From Litsea cubeba (lineage: Eukaryota > Streptophyta > Magnoliopsida > Laurales > Lauraceae), in the NCBI GenBank assembly GCA_012931725.1, contig CM022948.1, positions 19,530,376 through 19,594,375 on the forward strand: a DNA stretch of 64,000 nt, read 5' to 3'. How positions within the stretch are numbered: the stretch's first letter is position 1; each line of letters starts with the position of its first letter. The position numbers were made by a program, and so were the translations under genes. Below are positions 1 through 11,351 of this stretch, piece after piece. The notes under the pieces were generated by a model. That model made no database searches, was not told where the DNA came from, and saw nothing but the letters and a program-made list of their open reading frames with translations.

Positions 1-519
1 GCGACATAGTCAATGGGATCGGAAACGGCGGAGTTAAACCCTAGAGATCGAGAAACCCTGAAAAAAGAAAAAACCAGACAGAGGCACGAAGTTACTTACA
101 GAGATGAAAGGGCAGGTCAGGGACAGGTCCGGGCATGTCCTACGGTCGTCCTCGCTAGACAGATCTCGAGCAGCAGAGCAGAAATCGAAGGTGAAGCCGA
201 AGGCAAAAAGAAATCAGAAACAAGAAAGAAAGAAGACGACCCTATTTATGGAAAAGGAACCCTCGTTGCGCGTCACTTTCGAATTCGAAGGGACGGATTT
301 CGCAATCCGCGCCCGTTCCATCAATGAGACAACACAATCAGTAGAGGAGCTACACGTGTAGCCGTCGGCTCGCTTCTCAGAGCGGGCAGGACAGAGCATT
401 TATTGCTTCAGAAAAGTTGAAGCGACATCAGGCAATGATCGCCGCATCCCTAGACAGATTTTCTAGCTTTCGACCACTAAAGGCTAGGACGCTTGAGAGG
501 TCAAAAGCTAGGGGGCAAT
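1..519 (+). mobile_element. 3' internal end of a Tat-type Ty3/gypsy element, cut by the window start
   Basis: This is the non-coding tail of a retrotransposon whose body lies left of the window. It resembles the stretch before the 3' LTR of the second Tat element (about 19320-19914): both have an 'aaaccctaaaaaa'-like segment, a splice-like 'acttaca' and a purine-rich run ending in 'agctaggggcaa' just before the LTR. By analogy the first ~100 bases are the start of an antisense gene read on the reverse strand. The short ORFs here are overlapping frames without recognisable domains. Confidence 0.6.
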
Positions 520-1395
520 TGTGTGGGGAGATTTCCAGAGCTCCAGGATTACGCTAATCACAGCCATCAGATGAGACTAAGCATTCTCACGTGCCATCCG
601 CGTGCCGCCCACGAGGCACCAGACTCACCTCGGCTACCAGGACAGGGGCCCCGGCCGAAGTCAAGCAGGTCCGGGCCGCTAGCGCCGAGCTCGGCTTCCC
701 CAGGTGCCCACCTCGGCTGAAAGCTCCACCTCGGCCGAAGGAGCCGAAGTAGGAAAGAATCTCCACTCGCGCCCTTCGCCCCCCCACGTCATCACACACG
801 TGGAGGAACAGGGGCGCGGGCCAGTGAGACAGATGCGACATCCAGCCGTCCACAATCTTCACCAGATCCCTGACAGGGCGGCATCTAGCGGCTGAAGCCA
901 AATCAGGGCGAGGTCCGAGGGCGGATCCGATGGTACCCCTACCGCCAAAGGCGTCCAACACGATCTGGCCCAACAAGACTCACATTTAATGCGATGTGGG
1001 CTGATCCGGCCGGCATTAAATGCAAAGCGGGCTGGATTGGACCACATTAATTACTTTGTGGGCTGATCATGACTTCCAGTCGAGTTATGGGACCCGCGCC
1101 AAGATATCATCCAAAGATACGACCCAAGCCTCTATAAATAGAGCCTCATTCCACATGCAAGGTACGCACAATCCAACAGAAAGAGCTGTTACTCTATCTC
1201 TCTTCTTCCTCTCCTTCCTCTGTTCCAGTTCATTCACTGACTTTGGCATCGGAGAGCCTTGCGCCGCCCAGGCCAGGGTCCTCTGACCGTTTGCTCTTCC
1301 CTTTCAGGCTTTCGGGCGGCACCTAATCTTCATCACCTTGGATAAGTCCTCTAAGGCACCCCCGTTATTGTGGGTCATTATTTTCTGTACCTACA
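520..1395 (+). repeat. LTR (3') of Tat-type element A
   Basis: It starts TGTGTGGGGA after a purine tract and ends CTACA, giving TG...CA ends. It is a diverged relative of the LTR at 19915-20825: both start TGTGTGGGG, both have a TATAAATAG box, both contain 'ggcatcgg(a)agccttgcgc(c/t)gccca', and both end with a pyrimidine-rich stretch. The 5' copy is outside the window, so I cannot tell a 3' LTR of a full element from a remnant, although the matching internal sequence upstream favours a 3' LTR. Confidence 0.75.
1131..1140 (+). promoter_or_regulatory. TATA box of LTR A
   Basis: TCTATAAATA lies ~265 bases before the LTR end, the usual place for the U3 promoter. The equivalent box is present in LTR B (20549-20558). 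Confidence 0.6.
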
Positions 1396-2299
1396 ATATT
1401 GACATAATTAATAACAGAAAGAACAAGAAGAATTCACTAATAGCTACAATTCTTGAAAGCATGTGAATTTCTCTAGTTAGTTTTTTTAATTGTTTGATTT
1501 TCTTCATTGTGGAGTTATATGTGTATCCTTTTCTTGGAATAGTAACATTTAACTTTAATGAGACTAATATTTTGGGTTTGGTTTTGCTCTTCTGGGATCA
1601 TCTAATAGGGCTTTATCTTTCTTTCTGGCTTCATTTTTTATGTTGCTTATTTTGATTTGATTTTCATGCTTTTGAATCTTGTTCAAATATTTGAAGTTTC
1701 TTTCTTTCTTTCTTGATGTTGGTTATTTTGAATTTATTTTCAAGTTTCTGAATCCTGTTGTAGTAATTTAGGTTTCTTTGGGCGTGTTCTAATTCCAATC
1801 ATAAGCAGTTTTATTGTTTTTGGATTTCCAGTATGGCTTTGGGTGCATCTTGTGAGCCTGACAGTTTTGCAATATGCATTGGTGGGCCTAAACTCTCCCT
1901 CACTGGCAGCACAACACAGCCTAAGTATCCTGCCTCTCTCTCAGCCTTCCTCTTTCTCTGTCCATTTTTTTTTTTTTGTATGTTATATTCAATGTGAATG
2001 TCCTCTGTGAATAAGGTATCCTGCTGTGAATACTACATGAATACTTTGACTTGCTGCGAATAATGTATCCTACTGTGAATAATGTGATCAGTTTTTTCTA
2101 TTAAAGGTATCTTGCTGTGAATACAGTGGATTTTTGTCGTGAATACTATATGAGTTGTGCAGTGAGTTTCTATTGTGAATACTATCTGCCTCTTGATTTT
2201 TGAAGGCCTCCCCACCCCGATCAGAAGTGGTTTCAACTGAATGTACTTGCATGGCTTATTCCAAGTGACCCAGTCAAGAGACTTATTCTCCATGAAGTC
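1396..2299. other. AT-rich stretch, no gene recognised
   Basis: The left half is T-rich and intron-like, with a diverged ~100-bp duplication around 1640-1770 (both copies contain 'ttgaagtttctttctttc' or 'atttaggtttctttg'). Near 1831-1922 a segment flanked by a possible acceptor (ttccag) and a possible donor (aag/tatcc) could be an exon, but its translation matches nothing I know. At 1980-2195 a short motif 'tgctgtgaata' recurs several times as a degenerate minisatellite. Confidence 0.4.
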
Positions 2300-2634
2300 C
2301 CAGCAATATAGCTAGTCACCTTGCGTGCGGTCACAAGTGAGATAGTACATGACATGTATCAATCCACCTCCCTATGAGAAACCTTGTCCTCAAGGTTTAT
2401 GTCAGGAAATCTGGCTTCTAGTGACCTGTAACTTTCCCAAGTTGCATCTGTTTAAGAAACTCCATGCCATTTCACGAGAACTCCCACATCAGCGACATTG
2501 CCTTTCTTGACTAGCCTTCGGGCTAAAATGACTTCAGGTTCGGGATGCTGCGAGCCATCTTCAGCTAATGGTGGAACTGTGGTGCATGGTGTCACGCCCC
2601 GGTCCGGGACCGCGCTAACAAAGGTCCTAATCAA
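2300..2634 (-). pseudogene. chromovirus pol C-terminal (chromodomain) fragment
   Basis: On the reverse strand, the frame ending near 2452 reads PEVILARRLVKKGNVADVGV and continues LVKWHGVS. In another frame further on comes DATWE. The order 'ILARR(I/L)V..GN.....LVKWHG.....ATWE' is the C-terminal chromodomain that follows integrase in chromovirus Ty3/gypsy elements. A frame change separates LVKWHG from ATWE, so it is a dead fragment. The left side (reverse-strand downstream) decays into stops. Its right side abuts an LTR terminus at 2590, which suggests another retrotransposon inserted there. No RT or integrase core of the same element is in the neighbourhood. Confidence 0.7.
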
Positions 2635-3583
2635 GGACCGCGGCGCGGCGGGCCATAAAATTTCGCCCGCACATACTATTTTCCACAGGTTTCCACGGTG
2701 AGAACTCCTTTAAAAATAAACACAATACCTCATCATAGACAAATATGAATCATACGCGGAAGCACGCAGCAAATCCAATATAACAGAAATATAATGTAAA
2801 ATCCCATGACTCATGTCAGAGTCAGAAACATAACAGAACATACCCCTCATTAAAGTTCAATATTTACACAAAAGAAAGTGAGTTTAATATTTACAATCCC
2901 AATAGTAAAGCCAATAACGCTAAAATATCAAAAAACCAAAATGAAGTAAAACTCTCCCAAAAAAGGTTATGCGCATCTAGCAAAGAAAAAAAAAGGTTGT
3001 GCACAGCTCATGGCCAAGCCCGATGTCTAAATGACATCGTTGGGCTGCCACTCTCTAGCAAACGGCAACTCGCCCACCCTCCTCCGGCTCTGACTCAAAG
3101 GCAGATATGACGGCCTGACAAGCGAATAATACAGATAAGGACATGGTGAATATATAAAAAATCAATTTTTGATAATAAAGCACATTTGAAATTTAAAGAG
3201 AAGTAATAATGAAGTAGCAAGAGTTAAATACTGAAATCAATTGTATGAAATAAAAAACATGCTAAATCAAATTGATAAAACTGATGGCACAGATGGCAAC
3301 CTCACTGAGCTATATTCTCTTGTCGTCAAGTTGACGAGAGCAGACAAACAAATATCCGTCGCCATACAAGATGGTTAGAACAGTTAGATATATAAATATA
3401 GTAACCCAATATAGCTGGGCATCGAACAGAATCCACTGCAGAACGGATGTCATAAAGGTAAAATTCCAAGCTGAAGTTGGCATAAATAATTAAGGATCCC
3501 TGGCCGGATGGCACAGATGGCGACCCAAGCTTAGTGGTGCCGAACAAAAACCCGAGCAAACTTAAACAAATCAAGAAAACATG
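2590..3583 (-). repeat. partial LTR of a Tekay/Del-like gypsy element, reverse orientation
   Basis: The terminus TGTCACGCCCCGGTCCGGG is the reverse complement of the LTR end of the gypsy element at 36550-36571 (CCCGGTCCGGGGTCGCGACA). The body is AT-rich. 'ggcacagatggc(a/g)acc' occurs twice (~3286 and ~3510), and an inverted motif 'cttgtcgtcaagttgacgag' lies at ~3319. The other LTR end is not found before the CACTA terminus at 3584, so this is a truncated LTR. How far it reaches is uncertain; part of 2700-3583 may be something else. Confidence 0.5.
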
Positions 3584-4490
3584 CACTACAAGAACTTGAA
3601 CTTTTGGTGACAAATCTTTCGTCGCCAAAAGTCACATTTTTGTCGGCCAAACGTCGACAAAAGATGGTCAGCAAAACATTTTCCCGACGAAATTATTTTT
3701 CGTCGGCAAAACATATATTTTTCCCAACGATTATTTAACTTTTGCCGACATTTTTTTTCTTCGGCAAAATCATTTCATTTTTCTTTAGTTTTTATTTTTT
3801 CATTTTGCCGACATTTTTTTCGTTGGCAAAATCATTTTATTTTTTTAATCTTTCTTTTTTAATTTTGCCTACGCTACTCTTTCGTCGGCAAAATAATTTT
3901 ATTTTTCTTTTTTAATTTTGCGGACGTTTTATTTTCGTCAGTAAAATCTTTTTTTATTTTTAAATATTTTTATTTTTTAATTTTGCCGATGTTTTTTTTT
4001 GTCGGCAAAATAATTTGATTTTTTCTTAATTTTTTTTAATGTTGCCGACCTTTTTGTTTCATCGGCAAATAATTTGATTTTTTTTTATTTTTTATTTTTT
4101 AATGTTGCCGACGTTTTTTTTTTCGGCAAAACCATTTTATTTTTTTTAATTTTGAAGACAAAAATTTTCGTCGGCAAAATTATTTTATTTTATTTATTTT
4201 CCTTTTTAATTTTGCAGACGAAAATTTTCGTCGGCAATATCATTTTATTTTTTTTTATTTTCTTTTTTAATTTTGTCGACGAAAATTTTCGTTGGCAATA
4301 TCATTTTATTTTTTTATTGTTCTTTTTAATTTTGCTGAAGAAAATTTTCGTCGGCAAAATCATTTTATTTTATTTATTTTTCTTTTTTAATTTTGCCGAC
4401 GAAAAATTTAGTTGGCAAAATTATTTTATTTATTTATTTATTTTTTAATTTTGCTGACGAAAATTTTCGTCGGCAAAGGTCTTTTTTTTA
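3584..4490 (+). mobile_element. CACTA (En/Spm) transposon end with subterminal palindromes
   Basis: CACTACAAGAA at 3584 is the canonical CACTA inverted-repeat tip. It is followed by many copies of a palindrome in which TTTGCCGACGAAAA faces its complement TTTTCGTCGGCAAA, separated by T-rich spacers. Subterminal repeats of this kind are the expected transposase-binding region. No TTCTTGTAGTG partner terminus is found in the window and no CACTA transposase is seen, so only one end is preserved. Long ORFs crossing this block are low-complexity Phe/Leu/Ile readings of the repeats. Confidence 0.8.
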
Positions 4491-4985
4491 ATATTATATT
4501 TATTTTTTCATTATTATTTTCTTTTAAACCTGTTTATACACCTGTATGAAAAATAAACCTGTTCATATACCTATATTCAACATAAAAAATGCAATGAAAC
4601 AAAAGTTACTAAATAACCATCTCCATTTTTCGTTAAATCATTCATCTTATTAAACAAATATTAAAATCAATAATGATATCTTCTCATATAAATGTCCAAT
4701 ATACATATATATATATATATCCAAATAAACCGAAAAGAAGTCCTACACCCCCACAAGTCTGCAACCGACCCCAAAGCGTCCATCAATCTGCAATGACAAA
4801 AACAACATTAAATTCTTTTCAATGAATAAATTATAAATGAAAAATAAACATGTATATATAAAACTTTTCCTAAGTTTTTCGTCGGACTTTTTTCCACCCT
4901 AAGTGTTGACAAGGTATCCGTGCTGATTTCTGGGTCGTTCGATGGCCGTTTCCCATTTTCGACCTACGACGGCCTATTTTTGAGA
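4491..4985. other. AT-rich spacer between CACTA end and tandem array
   Basis: It holds an (AT)n run near 4700. Near 4899-4990 there is a diverged first unit of the following array ('aagtgttgacaagg' ... 'ggcctatttttgagac'). No gene is seen. Confidence 0.5.
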
Positions 4986-6545
4986 CTAAAAGTGTTCCAA
5001 ATTAAACGTTTTTAGGTCCAATTATCTAACCGGGACTCCTATTTGCGAACCGTCAGTTCCTACAACTTACTTTACCCTTGAGTGAAGTGCTCGTGCCGGT
5101 TTCTGATTTTGCCGGGGGCGTTTCCCGTTTCGGACCCCCGACAGGCCGTTTTTGAGCCAAAGTGTTGGAAAATCTCATGTTTCGCTCGTAATTCTCTAAC
5201 CAAGAGTCTTATTTGCGAACCGTCAGTTCCTACAAGTTACTCTACACTTGAACGAAGTGCTCGTGCCGGTTTTTGATTTTTCCCGCAGCCGTTTCCCGTT
5301 CTAGGCTACCGGCGGGCCGTTTTTGAGCCTAAGTGTTGGAAAATCCCATGTTTCAGTCGTAATTCTCTAACCCAGAGTCCTATTTGCGAACCGTCAGTTC
5401 CTACAAGTTACTCTACCATCGAAGGAAGTGCTCGAGCCGGTTTTTTATTTTTCTGGGGGCCGTTTCCCGTTCCGGCGGGCCATTTTCGAGCCTAAGTGTT
5501 GGAAAATCCCATGTTTCGCTCGTAATTCTCTAATCGGGAGTCCTATTTGCGAACCGTCAGTTCCTACAAGTTACTCTACCCTTGAGCGAAGTGCTCGTGC
5601 CGGTTTTTAATTTTTCCGGCGGCCGTTTCCCGTTTCAGAACCCCGGCGGGCTGTTTTCGAGCCTTAAGTGTTGAAAAATCCTATATTCGCTCGTAATTCT
5701 CTAACCGGGAGTCCTTTTTGCGAACCGTCAGTTCCTATAAGTTACTCTACCCTCAAGGGAAGTGCTCGTGCCGGTTTTCGATTTTTCCTTGGGCTGTTTT
5801 CCGTTCCGGATCCCCGGCAGGCCGTTTTCGAGCCTAAGTATTGGAAAATCCCATGTTTCGCTCGTAATTATCTAACCGGGAGTCTTATTTGCGAACCGTC
5901 AGTTCCTATAAGTTACTCTACTCTCGAGCGAAGTGCTTGTGCCAGTTTCCGATTTTTACCACGGCCGTTTCCCGTTTCAGGCCACCGACGGGCCGTTTTC
6001 GAGCCTAAGTGTTAGAAAACCCCATGTTTCAGTCGTAATTCTCTAACCGGGAGTCCTATTTGCGAACCGTAAGTTCCTACAAGTTACCCTACCCTTGAGC
6101 GAAGTGCTCGTGCCGTTTTTCAAAATTTTCGGCGGCTTTTTCCCGTTCCGGACCCCCGGCGGGCCGTTTTCGAGCCTTAAGTGTTAGAAAATCCTATGTT
6201 CGCTCGTAATTTTTTAACCAGGAGTCCTTTTTGTGAACTGTCAGTTCCTACTAGTTACTCTACCCTCAAGGGAAGTGCTCGTGCCGGTTTCCGATTTTTC
6301 CTTGGGCCGTTTCCCGTTCCGGACCCCCACATGCCATTTTCGAGCTTAAGTGTTGGAAAACCCCATGTTTCGCTCGTCATTCTCTAACCGGGAGTCCTAT
6401 TTGTGAATCGTCAGTTCCTACAAGTTACTCTACCCTCGAGCGAAGTGCTCGTGCTGGTTTTCGATTTTTTCCATAGCCATTTACCGTTCCGGACCCCCAG
6501 CGGAACGTTTTCGAGCCTAAGTGTTGGAACTGACGGCTTGTAAAT
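4986..6545 (+). repeat. ~170-bp tandem array, about nine units
   Basis: Each unit contains 'aagtgttggaaaatcccatg', 'tcgtaattctctaaccggga', 'gcgaaccgtcagttcctaca', 'gaagtgctcgtgccggtttt' and 'ggcgggccgttttcgagcct'. Unit starts (aagtgttgg) fall near 5161, 5331, 5493, 5668, 5837, 6008, 6178, 6349 and 6519, a period of 161-175 bases. It follows the CACTA end directly and is probably an internal minisatellite of that element. The short ORFs that repeat the same peptide come from the array and are not genes. Confidence 0.85.
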
Positions 6546-7050
6546 CGGACTCCCGGTTAACGAATTAGACCTAAAAATGTTGGATTCTTAACACTTAGGT
6601 TTAGTTTGCCATCTCTACTTTTCTCCTCTTATTGGCTTAAAACTAATTGAATCCGGTTTTAACATGTTTGGTTGAAACTTCTACCGTGCCCATTTCAAAT
6701 GATATTAAGACAAATAATGTCTGTTTCATGAAGTCATGAAGTAAAAAAAAAAAGTGGCAGATTCCAATCAGACAAACTCGTCTGAAGCGGATAGATGCTT
6801 GTCGCTATAGTGATATGGACGTCCTCATTGGACAGTTCGGCTTTTCATTTTTTTTTAATTTATGGGACTCGAAATCATGATCCGGACCGTTAGATATTTG
6901 CAGAAGGTCAAACACGGCCACGTGTCAAAATTTGCGTAGTGTAACTTTATGTACCTAGAGGTCCTAGACCCATGGTTAATTCATAAGATGAATACTAATT
7001 GTAAAGAGATTAGCCAAAGGTGAGATTTGAAAAAGTTGCAGAACAGGTGC
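6546..7050. other. unidentified sequence upstream of the Tat element
   Basis: No ORF, LTR terminus or repeat is recognised. A full LTR matching 19915-20825 is expected here if the Tat element were complete; only its last ~20 bases are found (7051-7072). The sequence replaces the 5' LTR through deletion or rearrangement. Confidence 0.45.
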
Positions 7051-7074
7051 CCTTAATTTTTAGACACTTATAAT

Positions 7075-7092
7075 TGGCGCCGTCTGTGGGAA
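7075..7092 (+). other. primer-binding site of Tat element B
   Basis: TGGCGCCGTCTGTGGGAA begins two bases after the remnant LTR end (…tagacacttata). This is the widespread tRNA-complementary primer site of plant Tat-type gypsy elements, probably a tRNA-Arg type. Confidence 0.8.
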
Positions 7093-7122
7093 AGAAACAA
7101 TCCAAATATCTTTCCTTGCACC

Positions 7123-9705
7123 ATGTCTTCCAAAACCAAGAAAGGTGAAAAATGGCCAAAGACAATGCCGCCGCTGTTCACCCCAGGACCATCACTGTCC
7201 GCCCCTCCCCAGAGGAGGCCCGGGGCGACGCCTGGTGCATCTGAGGTCGAAGAGCATCTGGAAGAACACCTATTTGTCCCAGTCATCGTTGAAGAACTCC
7301 AAGCTGAATCACCTTCAGAAGAGGAGGTGGCGCTCCCTCACCGAAAAGAAGAGATAACACCTCTCCGTCGAGACAACTCCCAACGGGAGCGCCTCCAGCG
7401 AAGTGGTCCCTTGCAGAAACGTCCCCGGAAAGATAAAGGTCCAATAGTGGGAAGATCACATCAATCCAACCACCAGGATAATGACGACGGGGACGAAGAT
7501 CAGTTACTTGAGGAGGTCAGGGCCTAAAATCTTGCCCTCGAAGAGAAAGACGAGCTGATCTGCCAGCTCCAGCAGCAGCTCCAACAGCAACACTGTCAGC
7601 TCCAGCAACAACACCCCCAGAAGGACAAGAAGAAGGCTACAACCTCGCTTCCCAGAGGCAAGCAGGTTCCTCGAGTCGAACCTGATATGAGGCAAATGCT
7701 GGAAGAGAAGAAACATAGCCGGGCTCAAGATGAGAGCTCCAGCAATAGCCATTCGGAGAATAAGGCGGAAACCGTATCAGAGGTCAAAAACAACCTGAGA
7801 AATTGTCTTGATCAGCATGTCAAGTAGACAGTCCTGCGTAACATGGAGATAGCCAGTTTCACCCGAAACCAGCTGGACGTCTGCGACCCTGAGGACCTCG
7901 GAACATCCCCTTTTTCCCGGGAGATAAGAAGATTTCCTCTCTAGGAGAAGTTCAATGTCCCAAGGTTCGTTCTTTATGACAGAGCCTCAGATCCAGCGAC
8001 ACATCTGCGACACTTTACGTAGAGGATGACGATTTGGGGGGACGTTGGCCACCGGAACTGTAGAGTCTTTTCCTCTAGTTTGGGAGCTCCCCCTAAGGTT
8101 GTTTTGCGCGCTCCCGGAAGGATCGATTTCAAACTGGCAGCAGCTCCGAAGCTCGTTTTTAGAGAAATTCCAAGCGCACAGAGTCGTCCCTAAGACAAAT
8201 GCTGACATAATGGCTCTCAGGATGAGGCAGAACGAGAATATCACTCAGTTCGCCAAGAGATTCTGAACAATCTACAGCCAGGTGGAGAATGCGACTGAGG
8301 AGGTGGCGGTCACGTCTTTCCAACAAACTCTGCTGCCAGGCAGCGACCTTCGGAAAGACTTAGTCTGGAATCTTGTGGCCTCGATGAAAGCTCTCATAGC
8401 CAGGGTGAATCAGTTTGTTGAGCAGGAAGAAGACGAGGTAGGGCTGCACAAAAATAACTGTAACCCACTAACCCGCCCGCTCCGCTCCGCCCCGCCCCGC
8501 TACAAGTGGATATACGTCAAAACCGCCTTTAGGCAGGCGGGGCGGTTTCAATCCGTACTAATGAGCGGGCGGTTACGGTTTGACATTTGAGTAGGCGGTT
8601 TCAAACCGCCCCGCCCGCTCATTATTAAAAAAAAAAAAAAACTCTTCAAATTATATATGGATCTTTACGAACTTGAAGTTTAAAATTTGAATTTCTTTTA
8701 GCATTTGGACATTTAATTTTGAAATTTGGAGGTTTATTCATTGAAATTTAGACATTGAATTTTCTAATTTAGATGTTTCTTTATTAGATTTTTGACTTTT
8801 GGATGTTAGATTATATAAGTGATTGTATTTTTTAATTTTGGTGATGCCTTTGGACTTTAATTTTACATTGATATACTCAGTTGAAAATTTTATTTATTAC
8901 TGATTATTGACTTTTATTAAAAATCATGTTTAATTTTTATTCTTTATGTTAAGTACTTTGAAACTTTAGTTACATTCTATTAAAAATAATAAATAAAAAA
9001 TAAAAAAGAGAGAGATATGTACAAATACCAAACCGCCCAACATGCCGCCCAAGTCGCCCGCTAAAAAAACCGCCCAAATCGCCTATACTTTGGGCAGTTA
9101 CAATTTCTACTTTTTACAAACGGCCATAAAACAAAAACGCCTAAACCGCCCAATAACCGCCCAAGCCGCCCGCTGTGCACCCTTAAGACGGGTCCGAGCT
9201 CAGGAGAATTTTGGATTCTGGCGCGAAGACTGAGCCTCCAAAAAAGACGAGATCGTCTCGGAAGGAGGAGACAGGCCGAAACCGGACTTCCGAGAGTTCG
9301 GCAAGTGAATCGCTTTCCAACTCGGGAGATGGCAAGAAATTCAAGCAAGATCGCTGAGCTAAAGAAGGGCCACCCACCGCCATCGCCTTCAAGGCCGTCA
9401 ATACAATCTTCAAGGAGCCAATCTATAGGCTCCTCAACAAGATCAAGACACAGCCGTACTTCAGCTGGCCGCAACCCATGAGGGGTGATCCATCTACCCG
9501 CGATCAGGGTAAGTTTTGCACCTACGACAAGTAGAATGAGCACAAGATTGAAAACTGCATGTCCCTCAAGTTGCACCTGGAGAAGCTCGTCAAGGACGTG
9601 CACTTGAAAGACTACGAAAGGAATGCGAACAATAATCAAGCTTAGCGCCAAGAAAAAAAAGATCAGGAAAGTGATGAGTCGGAGAGAATCATTAACGTCA
9701 TTCAC
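7123..9705 (+). pseudogene. Tat-type gag polyprotein, broken
   Basis: The first frame (7123-7527) starts MSSKTKKGEKWPKT ~30 bases after the primer site and is charged and proline-rich, as Tat gag N-termini are. It continues through a stop into a Gln-rich stretch (LQQQLQQQHCQLQQQHPQ, ~7560-7620). At 8190-8430 comes the retrotransposon gag core (ALRMRQNENITQFAKRF and LLPGSDLRKDLVWNL). The hAT element at 8439-9185 interrupts the core. Reading resumes at 9187 and reaches a zinc-knuckle-like C-terminus near 9515-9620 (FCTYDK, then HKIENCMSLKLHLEKLVKD). Several in-frame stops and shifts are present. A 214-residue reverse-strand ORF over the same region is a shadow. Confidence 0.8.
8439..9185. mobile_element. 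non-autonomous hAT-type element inside gag
   Basis: Ends TAGGGCTGCACA and TGTGCACCCTTA form imperfect inverted repeats. Flanks AGACGAGG (8431-8438) and AGACGGGT (9186-9193) match at six of eight bases, fitting an aged 8-bp duplication. Just inside both ends are GC-rich repeats of the CCGCCC type (for example ~8467-8500 and ~9030-9175) in mirrored orientation, around an AT-rich core (8625-9010). No transposase is encoded. The gag reading frame resumes on the far side. Confidence 0.75.
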
Positions 9706-9777
9706 TTCGCTCCCGCCCCTAAGGGGAGTAACTAGGCTCGTGCCGAGGCCAGGAGGGCTTCACACGGCAAGCAGGTA

Positions 9778-10240
9778 ATGACAACCGAGCTCGGACCATC
9801 CTCGAAGAAAGCTCAAAAGGAGAAACCTACGATCTGGTTCTCTGAGAAGGATCTGGAAGGAGTCCAGCTCCCCTATAACGACCCACTGATCGTGACTTTG
9901 AAGCTGAAGAATTGCAAAGTACAAAGGATCCTCGTCGATCCTGGCAGCTCATCCAAGGTCCTCTATTTCGATTGCTTCAAAAGACTGGGCCTAAGAGAGG
10001 AAGACTATTAGGAGGCGCGAACTCCTAGGTTGGCTTCAGTGCCAAGCCCGTATACCCCAAGGGGAAGGTCTCTTTGAAAGTCAAAGTCGAAGGCGCCTCC
10101 ATGATGGCCGACTTCTTTGTGGTGGATGCGCCATCCTTGTATAATGCCATAATGGAGAGAACTTGGCTGCACAACATGGAAGCTGTTCCTTCCACCCATC
10201 ACAAAAAGCTCAAATCTCCCCTCGAAGATGACAATGTAAG
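9778..10240 (+). pseudogene. Tat retrotransposon protease domain, broken
   Basis: The frame reads TIWFSEKDLEGVQLPYNDPL then VQRILVDPGSSSKVLYFDCF, matching the aspartic-protease region of Tat pol. The usual D-(S/T)-G active site appears as D-P-G, so the domain is probably inactive even before the stop at 10009-10011. Downstream, another frame preserves the rest of the protease (SVPSPYTPRG, DFFVVDAPSLYNAIM). It lies between gag and RT with no sign of a separate promoter. Confidence 0.75.
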
Positions 10241-10246
10241 ATAGAA

Positions 10247-11350
10247 GTGGTCACAGTCATAGGCGACCAGCAGATGGCCAAGCAGTGTTTAATGGCTGTT
10301 GTGCCTGGCGAGGAGGAACCGAAGCCTGTACACATGGCCGAACTAGAGGCGGAGCTGGAAAAAATAGGCCGGAATCCCGAACAGAAGAGCATCCAAGACC
10401 TAACCGAAATCAGGATCGACCCCAATGATTCTGAGAGATATTTCCTGCTCGGGAGCCAGCTCGCCGAACCAGAAAGGGCCGAGATCCTAGACTTCTTACT
10501 CCAGAGCAAAGAAGTCTTCGCCTGGACCCCTTACGAGATGCCTGGCATTGACCCCGAGGTCATGTGCCACAAATTGAATGTGGACCCCAAGCACAAACCT
10601 ATTGTCCAGAAAGCTCGCAGAACAGGGGTACCACAGACAGAGGCCGTGATCGAAGAAGTGGAAAAACTGCTAGAAGCCAGAGCAATCAGAGAAGTCCAGT
10701 ATCTAGGCTGGCTGGCGAACACAATGGTGGTTAAGAAGAAAATTGGCAAATGAAGAGTCTGCGTTGACTTCACCGACCTTAACAAAGTGTGTCCCAAAGA
10801 TAATTTTCCTCTTCCGAAGATCGACCAGATGATTGATGCCACTGCCGGCCATGATAGGATGAGTTTCCTCCATGCCTACTGAGGTTATCATCAGATACCA
10901 ATGTATGGGACCGATGAAGAGAAGACTGTGTTCAAAACACCCAGAGGCATCTATTGCTACAAAGTGACGCCTTTTGGGTTGAAGAAGACAGGGGCGACTT
11001 ACTAGAGGTTGGTCACCAAGATGTTCCAGGCCCATCTCGGCAAAACTGTAAGGTCTACATTGACGACATGGTCGTCAAGTCTAACAGGTCGCAAGACCAC
11101 TTGGCAGACCTACGTCAGATGTTTGACATCCTCAAGGAGTATAAACTCACACTGAATGCCTCAAAATGTGCCTTCGAAGTCAGATCCGGCAAGTTCCTGG
11201 GGAGCCTAGTTACAAGGAGAGGGACTGAAGCCAACCCAGAACAGATATCGGCGATCCGAGGAGTGCAGAGTCCAACAACGGCTACGCAAGTCCAGAGGCT
11301 AACCGGCATGGCTGCCGCACTAAACCGTTTCATCAGCAGATCTTCAGACA
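10247..11350 (+). pseudogene. reverse transcriptase domain of Tat element B
   Basis: The segment begins with the pre-RT linker and 'PGIDPEVMCHKLNVDPKHKP', then VQKARRTGVPQTEAVIEEVE, both typical of Tat RT N-termini. RT motifs follow across stops: RVCVDFTDLNKVCPKDNFPL (~10755-10815), PRGIYCYKVTPFGLK (~10940-10985) and the catalytic YIDDM at 11056-11070. After it come SKCAFEVRSGKFLG and the 'thumb' segment ALNRFISRSSDKC. Stops at 10751, ~10880 and ~11003 and at least one frame change break it. Confidence 0.88.
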
Positions 11351-11351
11351 A

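Noticed and set aside
1831..1922. Captured host exon flanked by acceptor and donor-like sites
   Set aside because: Translation matches nothing I know and the splice sites are weak; noted only in the description of 1396-2299.
4074..4448. 124-residue ORF rich in Phe, Ile and Leu
   Set aside because: It is a reading of the CACTA subterminal repeats and T-rich spacers; low complexity and repetitive.
9061..9705. 214-residue reverse-strand ORF
   Set aside because: It runs antisense to the gag C-terminus and crosses the boundary of a hAT insertion; no domain.
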